Below are positions 35,779 through 44,784 of a DNA stretch of 64,000 nucleotides, in pieces. Source of the stretch: Ectothiorhodospira haloalkaliphila ATCC 51935. Its GTDB lineage: Bacteria; Pseudomonadota; Gammaproteobacteria; Ectothiorhodospirales; Ectothiorhodospiraceae. The notes below the pieces were generated by a model. The model saw only the letters and a list, made by a program, of their open reading frames with translations. It was not told the DNA's origin and made no database searches. The position numbers and the translations under genes are program-made. Each line of letters opens with the position of its first letter. Within the stretch, counting starts at the first letter, position 1. The stretch lies in assembly GCF_000633935.1 (NCBI RefSeq), contig NZ_KK214997.1, positions 261,872 through 325,871 on the forward strand, written 5' to 3'.

Positions 35779-36052
35779 TTAAATACCCTCCAAATGAGCC
35801 TAATTGGCAAATACCGCGTTGACTCAACGCGATCACTTACGTCGCAGTAAACCTTACACTACGACAGGTTCAACGATCGTGATCCAGAACAGGTAAATCC
35901 CCGAATCTGGTCGAAGCCATCCGAGAACGGAGGTTCCTCCATCTCTGCAGCCCCCACCACGATCGACCCATAACCTCCCCGCTGGGAGGTCATGATCGCC
36001 GCCGCCAGGCCCTTGACACAGCCCACTCGGCAACAATCAAGAAAAACCGCGT
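35779..36052 (-). other. Leader between bchZ and pufB, with possible small frame
   Basis: 274 bases that should hold the puf promoter and leader. A frame from ATG 36056 (overlapping the bchZ stop) to 35859, 65 codons, occupies the place where alphaproteobacteria carry pufQ. Its sequence has no membrane helix and does not look like PufQ, so it is not called a gene. A hairpin with arms ACCTCCC (35973-35979) and GGGAGGT (35984-35990) lies inside it. TGTAAGG, similar to the other operators, occurs on the minus strand near 35858. Confidence 0.45.
35815..35831. promoter_or_regulatory. 17-bp perfect palindrome upstream of pufB
   Basis: CGCGTTGACTCAACGCG with a central C, 36 bases before the pufB start. 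Position and perfection suggest an operator for the puf promoter, or a 5' mRNA stem. It does not match TGT-N12-ACA or the GCGNC-type RegA/PrrA pattern. Confidence 0.5.
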
Positions 36053-37504
36053 TCATGCCACGCTCCCAGCCGACACACCAGCCGCGCTCTGCGTGACTCG
36101 TTCCAACGTCACACGCTCCTCTCCTGCCTTGCGGGCGGCGCCTTCAATGGCATCCCGCAATCTCTTGGCCGCAGAAATACGGGTGAGCACAGGATAGGAA
36201 TCCACCAGCTTGTCCAGCGCCGCCTTCGCGTCGTCATCCCAGGAGAGTTCACGGTGCATCCGCGTGGGCGTGGCATCCACTCGATCCAGATCCGTCCCAA
36301 GAGGCAGAATGTGGAACAAGGCATCAAACAATGAGTTGCACACCTCCTGCACGAGGTAGGTGGCACCGGCGTAGCCCATGAACGGGGTCCCCGTGTGACG
36401 CCGCACGATGGCGCCCGGGAAAGAGACCGGGATGTACATGGCCCGACCACCGATCTCCGACAAGTACATGCGTTCGTTGTAGCTTCCGAATAACACCAGG
36501 GGGGTCTTTTCGTGCACCGCCTTGCGCACGGCCGCGTTATCCGGCTTGACACCCGCGCTACGCGAGAAGGAGAAGTGACAGGGCATGCCCATCTCGTCTT
36601 CCAGGAAATGCCGTATCCCCCGGGCGTAGGTTTCAGTTGCCACGATGCCGAAGCTGGCCGTACCGAAGAAGTCCTGCGTCACCGACCGCCACAGATCCCA
36701 CACAGGCTTGATGGTGGTGTGCTTTTCCTTCTCGATGAATGGCTCCGGGTCCAGATCCAGCAACTCGCCCAGCTTGTGCAGAAACTTTGTGGTGCTGTGC
36801 AGGCCCACGGGTGCCTGCAGATAGGGACGCTCCAGGGTCTCGCAAAGCTGGCGCCCGAATTCCCGGTACAGACAGACATTCACTTCGGCGTCCGCAAGCC
36901 GCGGCACTTCTGCCAGGTGGCTACCCAGGGGGAACACCATGTTCACCTCGGCGCCAATCCCTTCGATCAGGCGACGAATCTCAGCCAGATCCGATGGCAT
37001 GTTGAAGTTGCCATAGCTGGGGCCGATGATATTGACCTTGGGCTTTTCGCCCGCCTTGCGCGCCTTCAACTCAGGGACCTTTTTCAATCCGTACTGGGTC
37101 CAGAGCCAGTTCAAGGCACGGTCGGAGCACTGCCACTGATCTTCATCGATGGTGCGAGGCAGGAAACGCTGGATGTTCGTTCCTTCCGGCGTGACACCCC
37201 CACCAATCATCTCTGCAATCGATCCTGTCACCACCACTGCCGGCAACTCGGGATCAAGCGTGCTGTGGGCCCGCTTCATGGCCTCTTCAGTTCCGCTCTG
37301 ACCCAGCTCTTCTTCGCCCAGACCGGTCACCGCAATGGGCAACTCATGGGGCGGCAGGGCATCGGTGTAATGAAGCACCGAGGTGACGGGCAGGTTCTCG
37401 CAGCCTACGGGACCATCAATGATGACCTGCAGGCCCTTGATGGCACTGAACACATAGACTGCGCCCCAGTAACCACCCGCGCGATCCAGATCCTGTACCA
37501 GCAT
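36053..37504 (-). CDS. bchZ: Chlorophyllide a reductase subunit Z
   Basis: 483 residues, the nitrogenase MoFe-like beta subunit of chlorophyllide a oxidoreductase, which reduces ring B to the bacteriochlorin. It opens with [30 protein letters not shown] and includes [10 protein letters not shown] and [19 protein letters not shown]. The start shares a base with the bchY stop (TGATG). Works with BchX and BchY. Confidence 0.97.
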   Translation of the reverse strand: MLVQDLDRAGGYWGAVYVFSAIKGLQVIIDGPVGCENLPVTSVLHYTDALPPHELPIAVTGLGEEELGQSGTEEAMKRAHSTLDPELPAVVVTGSIAEMIGGGVTPEGTNIQRFLPRTIDEDQWQCSDRALNWLWTQYGLKKVPELKARKAGEKPKVNIIGPSYGNFNMPSDLAEIRRLIEGIGAEVNMVFPLGSHLAEVPRLADAEVNVCLYREFGRQLCETLERPYLQAPVGLHSTTKFLHKLGELLDLDPEPFIEKEKHTTIKPVWDLWRSVTQDFFGTASFGIVATETYARGIRHFLEDEMGMPCHFSFSRSAGVKPDNAAVRKAVHEKTPLVLFGSYNERMYLSEIGGRAMYIPVSFPGAIVRRHTGTPFMGYAGATYLVQEVCNSLFDALFHILPLGTDLDRVDATPTRMHRELSWDDDAKAALDKLVDSYPVLTRISAAKRLRDAIEGAARKAGEERVTLERVTQSAAGVSAGSVA

Positions 37505-39057
37505 CAGACTGCCCCCCCTTTTCTGGAGGCCTTGCGCTGCCTGGCCAAACGGTCACGGTATTCAGACTCATCCTGGGGTACGTGATCCCAGACACCTGCA
37601 TTGGCACCCTTGCCCACATCACCGAAGAAGCCCTTCATCCGATCGAAACGCGCCTGGTTGCCCAGCGCTGAATTGATCACCTGGGCCAGGGAGCCGGCCC
37701 CGGCAGGTCCCATCAAGGGACGAGCTGAAATCAGGTTGGTGAAGTACAGGGCAGGAATGGCGCGCTCCTTGGCGTGCTGCACCACCGGTGTTGTACCGAT
37801 AGCCAGATCCGGACCAAATTCCTCAATGGCGGCAATATCCTGCTCCAGAGTGGCGCGATACTGAACACGTACACCCTTGGCCTCCAGCCACTCCCGATCC
37901 GATGCGGACCAAGGCGTTTTGGGGCAGGCCGTGCCCACATAAGGGACATCCGCACCGCTTTCGATCAGCAGACGGGCCACGAGGAGTTCCGAACCCTCGT
38001 AACCGGAAACCGTGATCCGGCCCTTGATGGGTGCACTGCTCAAGGCACCCTTGATCGCTGGCAGGAAGCGGTTCTTGGCCGCGTCCACCGCGGCCTGCTT
38101 CACACCGCAGGCCTGACCAATGGCGTCCAGCCATGCCGCTGTCCCGTCGTACCCCACCGGGGCAGAGCCAACCACCTCACGGCCCGCAGCATTCAGTTCG
38201 CGAACGGACTCGGTATAAAACGGGTGAATGGCAGCGCCCACAGCGCAATCGAGAGCTGCATAGAGCTCGCGCCACTCGCGGGTCGGCACCACCGGCCCGG
38301 TCGCCAGACCCAAAGGCTCGAGCATGGCGCCCAAACCCATGGGATCGGCCGGGAACATTTCACCCAGCAGCGTCACGGTGGGTTTATCCTTGCGGCCCTC
38401 GCGCGGAGCCTGCACCGGGCCTTGCTCTGCCTCGCCCCGGGCATAGCGCAACATGGTGCCCGCCAAAAGATCCTTCGCCTCGGCATGGGTGCCGACCCCA
38501 AAGCCCGGAACATCCAGTCCGATGATGCGAACTCCATTGATCTCCTTGGGCAGCAGCCGGAGCGGCACACCGGAAGCTGAGGGCACACACAGATTGATGA
38601 TCACCACAGCATCGTTTACTGCGGGGTCGGCCAACTGGTGCACGGCCTCGCGGATATCCTCGAACAGCTTGCCGGTGACCAGGGTTTCGGAGTCGAAGGG
38701 GACGTAATTGACGGTGCGACGCGCACCATAGAAATGCGACGTAAAGCTCAGCCCATAGACACAACACGCGGAGCCGGAAAGCACTGTGGCGGTGCGACGC
38801 ATGCGCAGACCCACACGCAGGGATCCGAACGCCGGGCACATGCTCTGAGGCTGATCATGAGGGCCCTTGGCCGACTTACCCGAGTGTGAACCTTGGGCAC
38901 TTTGCGCGGTCTCTACAGTCACGGGGACGGTTTCAACCGATGTTCTCGCCGAGGCGTTGTAAACACCGGAAGCAGATACACCCTCTCCCGCGCCGGAGGC
39001 GGTCTCAACGAGACTGGCGTCGCCCGGGTGACCGCGATGTCCTTCAGACATCGTCAT
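37504..39057 (-). CDS. bchY: Chlorophyllide a reductase subunit Y
   Basis: 517 residues. After a low-complexity N-terminal extension of about 70 residues, the core begins with [31 protein letters not shown], carrying Fe-S cluster cysteines. Nitrogenase NifD-like partner of BchZ. Overlaps bchX by 14 bases. Confidence 0.97.
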   Translation of the reverse strand: MTMSEGHRGHPGDASLVETASGAGEGVSASGVYNASARTSVETVPVTVETAQSAQGSHSGKSAKGPHDQPQSMCPAFGSLRVGLRMRRTATVLSGSACCVYGLSFTSHFYGARRTVNYVPFDSETLVTGKLFEDIREAVHQLADPAVNDAVVIINLCVPSASGVPLRLLPKEINGVRIIGLDVPGFGVGTHAEAKDLLAGTMLRYARGEAEQGPVQAPREGRKDKPTVTLLGEMFPADPMGLGAMLEPLGLATGPVVPTREWRELYAALDCAVGAAIHPFYTESVRELNAAGREVVGSAPVGYDGTAAWLDAIGQACGVKQAAVDAAKNRFLPAIKGALSSAPIKGRITVSGYEGSELLVARLLIESGADVPYVGTACPKTPWSASDREWLEAKGVRVQYRATLEQDIAAIEEFGPDLAIGTTPVVQHAKERAIPALYFTNLISARPLMGPAGAGSLAQVINSALGNQARFDRMKGFFGDVGKGANAGVWDHVPQDESEYRDRLARQRKASRKGGAV

Positions 39058-40072
39058 AGATCACCTCGAGGGATGGCTTCTTGACGATGGTGCCACCATG
39101 CATGTCTTCCTGGGTGGCCGGTTCGAGCACCACATCACGACCAACCTCTTCGCTGGTGAACAGACCCAGAAGCTCGTCCTGGCTCAGCGGATGAGGCTGC
39201 CTGGGTGGCGCTTCGGCCACCTGCGTGGCCAGTTCGGCGAACAGCGGACCCCATTCCCCATCGGGATGGGCCACGATCTGGTAGTTGGCGCTCTTGCGGC
39301 GGATGTCTTCATTGGCTGGGATTGCCGCGAGAATCGGGATGTCGGCTGCCTTGGCGAAGGCCTGAGCCTCGCCGGTACCGTCATCCTTGTTGATCACGAT
39401 GCCTGCAACCCCCACGTTGCCACCCAAACGGCGGAAGTATTCCACTGCAGAGCAGACGTTATTCACCACATACAGGGACTGCAGGTCATTGGAGCCGACC
39501 ACGATGACCTTCTGACACAGGTCACGGGCAATGGGCAGGCCAAAGCCGCCACAGACCACATCACCCAGGAAGTCCAGAAGAACGTAGTCGAAACCCCACT
39601 CATGGAAACCCAGCTTCTCGAGGATCTCGAAGCCGTGGATAATGCCACGCCCCCCGCAGCCGCGCCCTACTTCGGGCCCGCCCAGTTCCATCGCAAACAC
39701 GCCACCCCGCTTGAAGCAGACGTCACCGATCTCCACCTGCTCGCCCGCCTGTTTCTTGCGGGCCGCGGTATCAATGATGGTCGGGCAGGCACGCCCGCCG
39801 AACAGCAGCGAAGTGGTATCGCTCTTGGGGTCGCAACCGATGAGCAGCACGCGCTTGCCCTGCTGCGCCATCATGTAGGAAAGATTGGAGAGGGTGAAGC
39901 TCTTGCCAATCCCGCCCTTACCGTAGATGGCGATAATCTGGGTTTCTTTGGCGGAAGAGCTCTGCACGCTAACGTCCCCTTCAGGCTGACTGGAGTCCAT
40001 GCCGGCCCCGGAACGGAGCTGGCCACGGAGGCTTTCAAGTGATACGGAGGATTGGCCGTCTGCCTTCTTCAC
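39044..40072 (-). CDS. bchX: Chlorophyllide a reductase iron protein subunit X
   Basis: 342 residues of NifH-like ATPase, which feeds electrons to BchYZ. P-loop YGKGGIGKSFTLSNLSYMM; Fe-S cysteines in GGRACPTI and GDVVCGGFGLP. The frame is open to 40108, but GTG 40072 is preferred: it overlaps the bchC stop as GTGA and has GGAGGAG six bases upstream (40079-40085). Confidence 0.96.
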   Translation of the reverse strand: MKKADGQSSVSLESLRGQLRSGAGMDSSQPEGDVSVQSSSAKETQIIAIYGKGGIGKSFTLSNLSYMMAQQGKRVLLIGCDPKSDTTSLLFGGRACPTIIDTAARKKQAGEQVEIGDVCFKRGGVFAMELGGPEVGRGCGGRGIIHGFEILEKLGFHEWGFDYVLLDFLGDVVCGGFGLPIARDLCQKVIVVGSNDLQSLYVVNNVCSAVEYFRRLGGNVGVAGIVINKDDGTGEAQAFAKAADIPILAAIPANEDIRRKSANYQIVAHPDGEWGPLFAELATQVAEAPPRQPHPLSQDELLGLFTSEEVGRDVVLEPATQEDMHGGTIVKKPSLEVIYDDV

Positions 40073-41028
40073 TGGCCACTCCTCCAGTCGAGGATCATCT
40101 TCAGACACTGGGGGTCACCAAAGGCGATGCGGTAAGCCTCATTTGCCTGGGCCGCCTGATACCGATGGGTAATCAAGCCTTTCAAGGATAACCCACCCGA
40201 CTCAATGAGCTTCTTGACCTCAATCAGATCCGATGCATGCCACTCAGCCGCACATCGGATCCTGGCCTCGCGCATGAAGGCAGGGGGGAACTCGAAACTC
40301 AGCGGCTGGCTGTAGAAGCCAGCCAGGATGACTTCCCCACCGCGCGCCAAGCGAGCGACCAGGGTATCCAGGATCTTTGAATCACCACTGACATCCACGA
40401 TACAGCGATAATCCCGGCGCTCATCCTTATCCGGGTGGACCACCGTGTAGCCCTCGGCACCGAGGGCCCGTTCGGTATCCAGCTCCCAGACCACCGGCTG
40501 CCCACCGGCCGCCACGACGACGCGGGCCAGCAAGCGACCCAGCACACCGTGACCAACGATCAACTCAGGCAGAGCCGCCTTATCCAGCCCATCCACCGGC
40601 TTACCCTGAAAGATTGCGTGATAGGCCGTGGCCGCCAGCGCCAGGAGGACACCTTCCTCACCCAGATCATCCGGCAGCGGCACCACCTTTGCGCCCGGCA
40701 CCACCACGCGGGAGGCGGCACCGCCGAAAAGACCGCGAACCTCGCCATAACAGGCTGCGCCCGGCACAAAGACCTCTTCACCCACCTGCCGACCCGACTC
40801 AGGACCGGCAGCAGCGATGCGCCCCACCGATTCGTAACCGGGCACCAGGGGATAGCCCATGCCGGGAAAGCTGGGCATGCGTCCGGTCCACAGCAGGCGC
40901 TCCGTGCCGGTACTGATACCACTGAAGGTAATATCAACGACCACGTCAGCATCGCCTGGAACGGACAGGTCCAGCTCACTGATCACAAGATGCTCAGGCT
41001 TTTCGATGACGACGGCTGTCGCTTTCAT
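40069..41028 (-). CDS. bchC: Bacteriochlorophyllide a dehydrogenase (3-hydroxyethyl group)
   Basis: 319 residues, alcohol dehydrogenase-like (MDR) fold. It oxidises the 3-hydroxyethyl group to the acetyl of bacteriochlorophyllide a. Visible are GISTGTERLLWTGRMPSFPGMGYPLVPGYESVG and the NAD(P)-binding region VGHGVLGRLLARVVVAAGGQPVVWE. Its own promoter, with two CrtJ/PpsR-type sites, lies just upstream. Confidence 0.97.
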   Translation of the reverse strand: MKATAVVIEKPEHLVISELDLSVPGDADVVVDITFSGISTGTERLLWTGRMPSFPGMGYPLVPGYESVGRIAAAGPESGRQVGEEVFVPGAACYGEVRGLFGGAASRVVVPGAKVVPLPDDLGEEGVLLALAATAYHAIFQGKPVDGLDKAALPELIVGHGVLGRLLARVVVAAGGQPVVWELDTERALGAEGYTVVHPDKDERRDYRCIVDVSGDSKILDTLVARLARGGEVILAGFYSQPLSFEFPPAFMREARIRCAAEWHASDLIEVKKLIESGGLSLKGLITHRYQAAQANEAYRIAFGDPQCLKMILDWRSGQ

Positions 41029-41070
41029 GGCAATTTGACCCGGGGCGTTCTTGCCCCTACGAGATATGCG

Positions 41071-41088
41071 TGTAAGTCTAGCGTGACC
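41071..41088. promoter_or_regulatory. CrtJ/PpsR-type operator over the bchC -10
   Basis: TGTAAGTCTAGCGTGACC, one base off TGT-N12-ACA. It covers the putative -10 (minus-strand TAGACT, 41080-41075) and is separated by exactly 8 bp from the second site. Confidence 0.65.
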
Positions 41089-41102
41089 CTAGAGGTTGTC
41101 AA
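41075..41102 (-). promoter_or_regulatory. bchC promoter
   Basis: On the minus strand TTGACA (41102-41097), a 16-base spacer and TAGACT (41080-41075), about 50 bases upstream of the bchC ATG. Both boxes are covered by CrtJ/PpsR-type sites. Confidence 0.7.
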
Positions 41103-41114
41103 CCCAAACTAACA
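41097..41114. promoter_or_regulatory. CrtJ/PpsR-type operator over the bchC -35
   Basis: TGTCAACCCAAACTAACA fits TGT-N12-ACA exactly and includes the -35 hexamer TTGACA on the other strand. Expected to mediate aerobic repression. The regulator gene is not in this window. Confidence 0.75.
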
Positions 41115-41125
41115 CGCACCCGAGG

Positions 41126-42283
41126 TCACGGCTGGGCCAACATGACACGGGTCAATAAGGGGTTTCTGGTATTCAGCAAGCGCACCCGGCTAAACCCTGA
41201 TTCTCTTAGCAAAATTTCGATTTCGACAGGGGTTCTGGGCCGCCCGCGCCCCATGGCGAAGAGGTAAATGCCAAAATAGGCGTCGCCTATGGGTTCGGCA
41301 CCCCGGGTGCCGGACATGGGTTCTGCCAACAGCAAGGCACCGTCCTCAGGCAAGGCTTCGCGGACGGCGCGAAGCAGGCCCAGAATATGGTCGTCATTGT
41401 GATCATGAACGACACGCACCAGGGAGATGAGATCCGCGCCCCTGGGCAACTCATCCTGGAAGAAGTCTCCGCCCATGGCAGTGGCTCGATGGGCCAACCC
41501 CTGAGCCTGGAAATTTGCCCGAGCCTGCTCCGCCACCGCCGGCAGGTCGTAGAGCACAAGCTCGATGTCCGGGGCGCGCCGGGCTACCGCAGACAGAAAC
41601 GTGGCATTGCCACCCCCCAGATCCATCAGCCGCTTGTAGCCCTTGGGATTGAAGGCATCAAGGATCTCCTCCGCCACCAATTGCTGAGAGATCGACATGA
41701 GTCGGGTGTAGGGCGTGATCTGCTCACCCGCCAGCGTCGTTGGCGGACCATCTCCCGCGTAGGCCCAGTAACCCCCAAGACGGGTCTGCGGGTAATGCCC
41801 GCGCAGCAGGCCTACCGGATCCACCAGGTCTTCGTAGAGCATGGCGTGGTGATCCACCATGGCAGCGATACCGGGATTGGCCATCATGGCGGCCCCCTGC
41901 GCGCCCAGCCCGTAACAGCCACGACCGTAATATTCGGTCAGCTTGAGCGAAGCCGCCGCCTTGAGCAGCAGCAGGCAGTTTTCCTCAGGCAGATCCAGAT
42001 ACCGGGCCAACTCCGGTACGGTTTGCGGGCCCTGAGCATGCAGATGTTCCAGCAGTTTAAGCCGCACGCAGGTGTAGAGCACCTGCGAATAGACGAAGCC
42101 CGCGACCACATCGAACAAGTGGCGGGCACGCCGACGGGCAATGGGCCGGGTGAGAGGGAATGCAGCCGCCCAGCGCTGGAAGGCAGGGTTGGAGAGGATG
42201 CGATTACGCAGCGACAGGAAGCCGCCGCGCCACAGGGCTCCGGATGACGAACCTGTCGCCATCCGCTTCCAGTATCTTGTCAT
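41126..42283 (-). CDS. crtF: Hydroxyneurosporene O-methyltransferase
   Basis: 385 residues. N-terminal dimerisation domain and C-terminal SAM-methyltransferase fold with MDLGGGNATFLSAVARRAPDIELVLYDLP and GGDFFQDELPRGADLISLVRVVHDHND. It methylates the 1-hydroxy group of carotenoids toward spirilloxanthin. Begins 17 bases after the crtE stop. Confidence 0.95.
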   Translation of the reverse strand: MTRYWKRMATGSSSGALWRGGFLSLRNRILSNPAFQRWAAAFPLTRPIARRRARHLFDVVAGFVYSQVLYTCVRLKLLEHLHAQGPQTVPELARYLDLPEENCLLLLKAAASLKLTEYYGRGCYGLGAQGAAMMANPGIAAMVDHHAMLYEDLVDPVGLLRGHYPQTRLGGYWAYAGDGPPTTLAGEQITPYTRLMSISQQLVAEEILDAFNPKGYKRLMDLGGGNATFLSAVARRAPDIELVLYDLPAVAEQARANFQAQGLAHRATAMGGDFFQDELPRGADLISLVRVVHDHNDDHILGLLRAVREALPEDGALLLAEPMSGTRGAEPIGDAYFGIYLFAMGRGRPRTPVEIEILLRESGFSRVRLLNTRNPLLTRVMLAQP

Positions 42284-42300
42284 GGGAGAGTTGCCTGGGT

Positions 42301-43170
42301 TCAGGCGGCCTGCTGGGCCAGCTCTTTGGGCAGGAACTTGGCGGCCTGCTTCATGAGGAGCACACGCAACTCGGCCTCACCCGGGCAGGTCGGGATGGAA
42401 CCCATGGCTTCTTCCAGCAAACGCTTGAGGCGTTCGGTCGCGCCCTTGACGCCCAGTTGGCGAACCGCATTCGGCCGATCCAGGGCCTCGTCTTGACCCA
42501 CCGGCTTGCCCAGTTCCTCGGGATTGGACACCGCGTCGCGCAGATCATCCGCCACCTGGAAGGCTTCTCCGAGTTTCTCGCCCAGGGCACGCCAGGGCGC
42601 GGGGTCATGACCCGCCGCCGCAGCCCCTACCATGGTGGCCGCCGCAAACAGGGCGCCTGTCTTGGCACGCTGGTACTCGGCCAGATCCACCTTGGGCTCG
42701 CACTCCCAGGCCTGACCGGCGATGATGCCCGAGGGCACGCTCACGCCCTGCCCCACCGTCAGCAGCAGGGGTGCAAGCCGTTCCGGTGACTTGGCCGTAC
42801 CCCGGGCCAGCACTTCCATGGCCAGGACAATCAGGGCGTCTCCACCCAGCACCGCCAGACGCTCACCATAAGCAGCGTGAACCGAGGGCTTGCCGCGACG
42901 CATGTCGGCGCTGTCGAAACAGGGCAGATCATCGTGGACCAGAGAGGCACAGTGCATCAGTTCGATGGAGGCCAGGGCGGCATCGGTGACTTCCGGGGCA
43001 TCATCACCGCAGGCCTGGGCAACGGCCAGCACCAATTGGGGGCGGATCCGGGCACCGCCCGGGAAGACTGCGTAGCGAATCGCTTCAAGCAATAAGGGCG
43101 GCCCGGCCGGCGACTCGCCATCAGCCAGAGCCTGTTCAAGTGCCTGCTCGATTCGCGTCGTGGCTTCCAT
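42301..43170 (-). CDS. crtE: Geranylgeranyl diphosphate synthase
   Basis: 289 residues, trans-prenyltransferase fold. First Asp-rich motif DDLPCFDSADMRRGKPS, second FQVADDLRD. It makes C20 precursors for phytoene and the phytyl tail of bacteriochlorophyll. Heads the crtEF-bchCXYZ-puf unit and is divergent from crtD. Confidence 0.95.
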   Translation of the reverse strand: MEATTRIEQALEQALADGESPAGPPLLLEAIRYAVFPGGARIRPQLVLAVAQACGDDAPEVTDAALASIELMHCASLVHDDLPCFDSADMRRGKPSVHAAYGERLAVLGGDALIVLAMEVLARGTAKSPERLAPLLLTVGQGVSVPSGIIAGQAWECEPKVDLAEYQRAKTGALFAAATMVGAAAAGHDPAPWRALGEKLGEAFQVADDLRDAVSNPEELGKPVGQDEALDRPNAVRQLGVKGATERLKRLLEEAMGSIPTCPGEAELRVLLMKQAAKFLPKELAQQAA

Positions 43171-43190
43171 GGTATGCCTCCGCCCCGTAG

Positions 43191-43208
43191 TGTAAGGTTA
43201 GGTTGTCA
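43191..43208. promoter_or_regulatory. CrtJ/PpsR-like operator between crtE and crtD
   Basis: TGTAAGGTTAGGTTGTCA, one base from TGT-N12-ACA and similar over its length to the sites before bchC and crtI. In the short divergent region it could control crtE and crtD together. A TTGTCA at its edge may be the crtD -35. Confidence 0.6.
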
Positions 43209-43281
43209 TTGGTACGTTTCGCTCAGCATAGACACAAGCCAGGGCCGAGTCAAAGGCGTTGGCCGAACGACAAGGAATCAC

Positions 43282-44784
43282 ATGGGCACACCCAATATCG
43301 CCATCATTGGGGCGGGCATCGCAGGCCTCTCCGCCGCCCTGGAACTGGCTCACGCCGGCATGAATGTGACGGTTCTCGAGCAGGCCGCCCGCCCCGGCGG
43401 CAAAATCCGGGAAGTGGGTGTCGGCGACGCCCGAATCGATGCGGGACCCACCGTGTTCACCATGCGCTGGGTGTTCGAGGAACTGTTCGATTCGGTTGAC
43501 ACTTCCCTGACCGATCATCTGAATCTGCAACCCATGTCAATCCTGGCTCGCCACGCCTGGAGCGAGGATGAGCGCTTTGACCTGCACGCGGATCATGATG
43601 CCTCGGTGGATGCGGTGGGCCGCTTCGCAGGCGCCGCTGAAGCCAGGCGATTTCAGGAGTTTTGCGAGCGGGCACGACGCACCTACCAGGCCCTGGAAGG
43701 CCCCTTCATCCGCGATACCCGTCCCACACCACTGAGCCTGGTGGGGCGCGCCGGTATCCGGGGCCTGGGCGGACTCATGCGGATTTCGCCCTACGACACC
43801 CTATGGAGCGCCCTGGGCCGGCATTTCCAGGACCCGCGGCTACGGCAACTGTTCGGGCGCTATTCCACTTACTGCGGCTCATCCCCCTTCCTGGCGCCGG
43901 CCACCCTGATGCTGGTGGCCCATGTGGAGCAGGAAGGAGTGTGGATGGTGGAAGGTGGCATGGCCCGCATTCCCGAGGCCCTCGCCTCCCTCGCCCAGGA
44001 ACGTGGTGCCACGGTGCGCTATCGCACCCGTGTGGAGTCCATCGAAACCCGCGGCGGCCGAGTGACCGGGGTGCGTCTGAGCGACGGCGACACCCTTAAC
44101 GCCGATGCGGTCATCTCCAACACGGACATCTCGGCCCTGAGCCAGGGCCTTTTGGGCACGGAGGCCTGTCGTGCCGTGGCGCCGGTGGCCCGCGAAGGGC
44201 GCTCCCTGTCGGCCATGACCTGGAACCTGGTGGCACCCACTGACGGATTCCCTCTGCTACGCCATAATGTGTTTTTCTGCCGGGATTACCCAGCCGAATT
44301 TGACCATATCTTCAAGCAAGGGCGAGTGCCGGCTGAACCCACGGTGTACATCTGCGCTCAGGACCGTGGCGATCGGGACGGCAACGGGGTATCCGGTCCC
44401 GAACGCATGCTGTGCCTGATCAATGCCCCGCCCATCGGCGACCGCCATACCTTCGATGAACAGGAGATCGCTCAATGTCAGGACAATGCCTTCCGGGTGC
44501 TGGAACGCTGTGGATTGCAGGTGAAAACGGGTCCGGACCAACCCGTGGTCACCACGCCGACCCAGTTCGAGGGATTGTTTCCGGGAACGGGCGGGGGCCT
44601 CTACGGCCAGGCCACGCATGGATGGAGGGCTACGTTCAATCGTCCGGGGGCCCGCAGCCGGATACCGGGGCTGTACCTGACCGGGGGGAGCGTGCATCCG
44701 GGCGCGGGCGTGCCGATGGCGAGCCTCTCGGGACGTCTGGCAGCATCGGCCCTGCGTCAGGACCTGACTTCACGGAGACGGTAA
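43282..44784 (+). CDS. crtD: 1-Hydroxycarotenoid 3,4-desaturase (methoxyneurosporene dehydrogenase)
   Basis: 500 residues from ATG 43282 (AAGGA upstream). FAD-dinucleotide fold IAIIGAGIAGLSAALELAHAG at the N-terminus and a carotenoid-desaturase C-terminus (LYLTGGSVHPGAGVPMASLSG). CrtD rather than CrtI because it is paired with crtC and a separate crtI is present. Adds the 3,4 double bond in spirilloxanthin synthesis. Confidence 0.93.
   Translation: MGTPNIAIIGAGIAGLSAALELAHAGMNVTVLEQAARPGGKIREVGVGDARIDAGPTVFTMRWVFEELFDSVDTSLTDHLNLQPMSILARHAWSEDERFDLHADHDASVDAVGRFAGAAEARRFQEFCERARRTYQALEGPFIRDTRPTPLSLVGRAGIRGLGGLMRISPYDTLWSALGRHFQDPRLRQLFGRYSTYCGSSPFLAPATLMLVAHVEQEGVWMVEGGMARIPEALASLAQERGATVRYRTRVESIETRGGRVTGVRLSDGDTLNADAVISNTDISALSQGLLGTEACRAVAPVAREGRSLSAMTWNLVAPTDGFPLLRHNVFFCRDYPAEFDHIFKQGRVPAEPTVYICAQDRGDRDGNGVSGPERMLCLINAPPIGDRHTFDEQEIAQCQDNAFRVLERCGLQVKTGPDQPVVTTPTQFEGLFPGTGGGLYGQATHGWRATFNRPGARSRIPGLYLTGGSVHPGAGVPMASLSGRLAASALRQDLTSRRR

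Noticed and set aside
35854-36036. A second small frame before pufB, ending in a hydrophobic stretch
   Set aside because: No ribosome site, and it overlaps another equally weak frame. The hydrophobic tail is too short for a membrane helix.
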